Below the pieces are notes generated by a model. It worked only from the letters and a program-made list of their open reading frames with translations, was not told where the DNA came from and searched no databases. A stretch of 64,000 nucleotides of DNA, taken from positions 248,001 to 312,000 of the forward strand of contig NZ_CP134605.1 of assembly GCF_031844685.1 (NCBI RefSeq), given 5' to 3'. Positions within the stretch are counted from its first letter, which is position 1; every line of letters begins with the position of its first letter. Source of the DNA: Streptomyces sp. ITFR-21. Lineage in GTDB: Bacteria; Actinomycetota; Actinomycetes; Streptomycetales; Streptomycetaceae. This document shows, piece by piece, positions 62,076-64,000 of this stretch. A program made the position numbers and the translations under genes.

Positions 62076-63236
62076 TCAGCGGGCGACGGTGACGGCCACC
62101 CCGCAGGTGGCCAGGGCGGCCAGCGCCGGAACCGCCAGCAGCCGTCCCAGCGCCGGTCCGGCCCGGACGGCGGCGGCGGCGCCGAGGAGGTAGGCGGCGC
62201 AGGTGGCGACGGCCGGGCCGGCGAGCAGCCCGGGAACGCCCCAGCCCAGCGGTACGGACGCCGCGAGCACGGCGGTCGTCGCCGCGGCGACGACCGCCGG
62301 CGCCGCCCAGGAGGCGGCGGCCCCGGTGGCACGGTGGGGCGGCCGGGCGGGCCGGGTCCCGGGGCGGTCCGGGCCGGGGTCCCGTTTCTCCGGCGCCGGC
62401 CGCACGCGCCGGGCGAGCTGGGTCAGGAACGTGCCGGCGGCGGCCACGTTCGTCGCGCAGTACACGGCCAGCAGGGCCGCGGCGGCCAGCGCGGCGGCCC
62501 GCCCCGCGGCGGTGGGCGCGTCCGCGGTTCCGGGGGCGGCGGCGCCGCGCAGCCACAGCACCGGCAGCAGGTAGGCCGCCGTCACCGCGGCGGCGGCGAC
62601 CAGCACGGCCGCCGCCGTCCGCCGGCGGCCCGTCAGTTCCGGGGCGACCCGGGCGACCCGCTCCCAGCCGACCCCGGCGAACAGCAGCAGGAAGGCGGCC
62701 GCCCACCAGTGGCGGGCGCCCCCGGAGGGCAGCATTCCGGCCGCGGCCAGGGCCGCCGGGCGGGCGCATAGGCAGAGCGCCACCGCCCAGGTGGCGGCGA
62801 GCCGGACACGGCGCCAGCCCTGGGACGGCGGCAGCCCGCGCGCGGCGGCGCCCGCGGCGAGCGCGGGCAGCAGCAGCGCGTACCACAGCGCGTGGTCCGG
62901 CTCGGCGCCGAGACCGGCCGCCGCCAGCCGGGCCGCGGTCTGCGCGACGGCGGCCTGGCCGACGGTGAATCCCGCCAGGTAGAGGGCGGTGACCGCGTCC
63001 CCGGCCCGGCCGCCCAGCACCCGGCCGACCACGTCGGGCAGCGAGCCGGCGCCGGTGCGGGCCTGGGCGAGCAGGCCGAGCGCGAGGCAGAAGGCCGCGC
63101 CGATGCCGAGTTGCAGCGCCCACGCGGCGGGGGCGCCCCGGCCCGCCAGCCCCGCGGCCACCGGCGGCATGAGGAGCAGTCCGGCGCCGAGTACGCTCTC
63201 GGCGACGGACAGCCCCGCCCTCAGCGGCGTGCTCAC
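62076..63236 (-). CDS. APC-superfamily permease
   Basis: A 386-residue integral membrane protein with about ten predicted helices and the opening AGLSVAESVLGAGLLLMPPV that marks amino acid/polyamine/aromatic permeases. Later segments are very Ala-rich. It could import or export an amino acid-like molecule. GTG 63236 overlaps the MetRS-like stop by four bases. Confidence 0.78.
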   Translation of the reverse strand: MSTPLRAGLSVAESVLGAGLLLMPPVAAGLAGRGAPAAWALQLGIGAAFCLALGLLAQARTGAGSLPDVVGRVLGGRAGDAVTALYLAGFTVGQAAVAQTAARLAAAGLGAEPDHALWYALLLPALAAGAAARGLPPSQGWRRVRLAATWAVALCLCARPAALAAAGMLPSGGARHWWAAAFLLLFAGVGWERVARVAPELTGRRRTAAAVLVAAAAVTAAYLLPVLWLRGAAAPGTADAPTAAGRAAALAAAALLAVYCATNVAAAGTFLTQLARRVRPAPEKRDPGPDRPGTRPARPPHRATGAAASWAAPAVVAAATTAVLAASVPLGWGVPGLLAGPAVATCAAYLLGAAAAVRAGPALGRLLAVPALAALATCGVAVTVAR

Positions 63237-64000
63237 GCGGATACCGCTCCTCGGGGGCGGAAGAGGTCCGCCAGGTCGAGCCGCAGCGGGGCGCCCGCGG
63301 TGAGCGCCCGGTCCGCGCCGGCCGGCGCGGGCGTCGGTATCCGGCGGACGGTGTCGGCGTAGGCGAGGCCGAGGCCCTTCCACACCCGTTCGGCGAAGAA
63401 CGGCATCAGCGGCGCGGCCGTGGCGGCCGTTCGGGCCAGCAGCTCCAGGTGGGTGAGCAGCGCCGCGGGCGTCGGCCCGGCGGAGCCGTCGTCCCAGCCC
63501 GCCGCGTCGGCTGCCAGCAGCCGGACGGCGTCGCGCAGGGCGCCGGCCGCCCGCTGCGGGCTGAAGTCCGCCGGGTCCAGCGCGAGGCCCGCCGCGGCCA
63601 GCAGCCGGGCCGCCCGGCCGGGCGCGTCGTCGCCGGTCAGCGCCGCCTCGGCGGCCGGGACCTGGCCGCCGAAGGCGGCGGCCTCCCGCTGGACGCGGTC
63701 CAGCCAGCTCTGGAGGTCGCCGGCCAGTACCTCGTCGGCGACCGCGGTGAAATCCTTCATGGCGAAGTTGGTCTGCTCACGCTCCGGCCCGGTCAAACAC
63801 AGGTGGAAGCGCAGCACGTCGGCCGGCACGGTCCGCAGGAACTCCCCGCCCCAGATGGCGTGGTCGCGGCTGGTGGAGAACTTGTCGCCCTCCAGCCGGT
63901 AGAACTCGTTGGTGACCACCTGGGTGGGCAGCGTCAGGCCGCCGTGCGCCATCAGCAGCGCGGGCCACAGCACCGCGTGCGAGAAGCCGCAGTCGAAGCC
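63233..64000 (-). CDS. Methionyl-tRNA synthetase-like protein (5' end outside the window)
   Basis: At least 255 residues of a class I synthetase-like protein. The frame runs off the right edge (GFDCGFSHAVLWPALLMAHG). The KMSKS-like loop is KFSTSRDHAIWGGEF, the variant form of the MetRS branch, then DVLRFHLCLTGPEREQTNFA and a helical anticodon-domain-like part ending at LADLFRPRG. The HIGH motif lies beyond the window. It may be a self-resistance copy, or an enzyme that loads an amino acid for the ligase pathway. Its stop overlaps the permease start. Confidence 0.8.
   Translation of the reverse strand, partial: GFDCGFSHAVLWPALLMAHGGLTLPTQVVTNEFYRLEGDKFSTSRDHAIWGGEFLRTVPADVLRFHLCLTGPEREQTNFAMKDFTAVADEVLAGDLQSWLDRVQREAAAFGGQVPAAEAALTGDDAPGRAARLLAAAGLALDPADFSPQRAAGALRDAVRLLAADAAGWDDGSAGPTPAALLTHLELLARTAATAAPLMPFFAERVWKGLGLAYADTVRRIPTPAPAGADRALTAGAPLRLDLADLFRPRGAVSA

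Noticed and set aside
1-64000. CRISPR arrays, rRNA and tRNA genes
   Set aside because: No regularly spaced repeats with unique spacers, and no rRNA or tRNA-like conserved arms were noticed. Tandem repeats found are short and contiguous. A tRNAscan run would settle the tRNA question.

Overview
The window is high-GC actinobacterial DNA, almost certainly from a Streptomyces or close relative. Signs are the extreme third-position GC, frequent GTG starts, a carbohydrate ABC operon with no ATPase gene of its own, an SsgA-like sporulation protein, several ANTAR regulators, a SigB/SigF-type sigma factor and a lipoprotein plus Tat export signal style usual in that genus.

Region 1 (about 0.5-14 kb) is a carbohydrate-use regulon: a DUF2264 protein, two paralogous LacI-type repressors, two ABC permeases with a solute-binding lipoprotein, a Tat-exported family 29 alpha-L-fucosidase and a cytoplasmic family 35 beta-galactosidase. 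Five copies of one 16-bp palindrome (ideal ATGTTTGCGCAAACAT) lie in front of the transcription units and tie them into a single LacI regulon. Minus-strand remnants of a ricin-type lectin domain, a GH43-like enzyme and a ROK protein show that neighbouring sugar genes have decayed. Two flavin-dependent (LLM/SsuD-like) monooxygenases follow (14-16.6 kb).

Region 2 (16.8-29.4 kb) is a defence island. A truncated IS5-type transposase abuts a truncated caspase-like gene. After that comes a tightly coupled five-gene BREX operon, brxA-brxB-brxC-pglX-pglZ. No brxL, helicase or brxD gene is present on either side. The operon is bracketed by two same-orientation copies of a 160-220-bp inverted-repeat element that occurs a third time at 34.6 kb.

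Region 3 (29.4-40.2 kb) carries stress and development genes: a PPOX-family protein with a DevR-like box upstream, four ANTAR proteins (two with GAF sensors), a STAS protein, a stress-type sigma factor, an orphan ctaD-ctaF cytochrome oxidase pair, an SsgA-like protein, a CaiB-type CoA transferase and Ohr.

Region 4 (40.2 kb to the right edge) looks like an unrecognised biosynthetic cluster. One seven-gene minus-strand operon holds a maleate isomerase-like enzyme, an FAD monooxygenase, an Asp/Glu racemase-like enzyme, hemB, hemA, an ADP-forming acyl-CoA synthetase and hemL. A full-length glutamyl-tRNA synthetase paralogue lies nearby. Together they encode every step from glutamate to porphobilinogen but none of the later haem steps. 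Around them sit a tautomerase, a YCII-LuxR fusion regulator, LysR and ArsR regulators, EamA, MFS and APC transporters, an LLM monooxygenase, three ATP-grasp ligases with a GNAT acetyltransferase, a rhodanese, a DinB-fold protein and a MetRS-like protein cut by the window edge. The set suggests a pyrrole- or aminolevulinate-derived, ligase-assembled small molecule; the product cannot be read from sequence alone.
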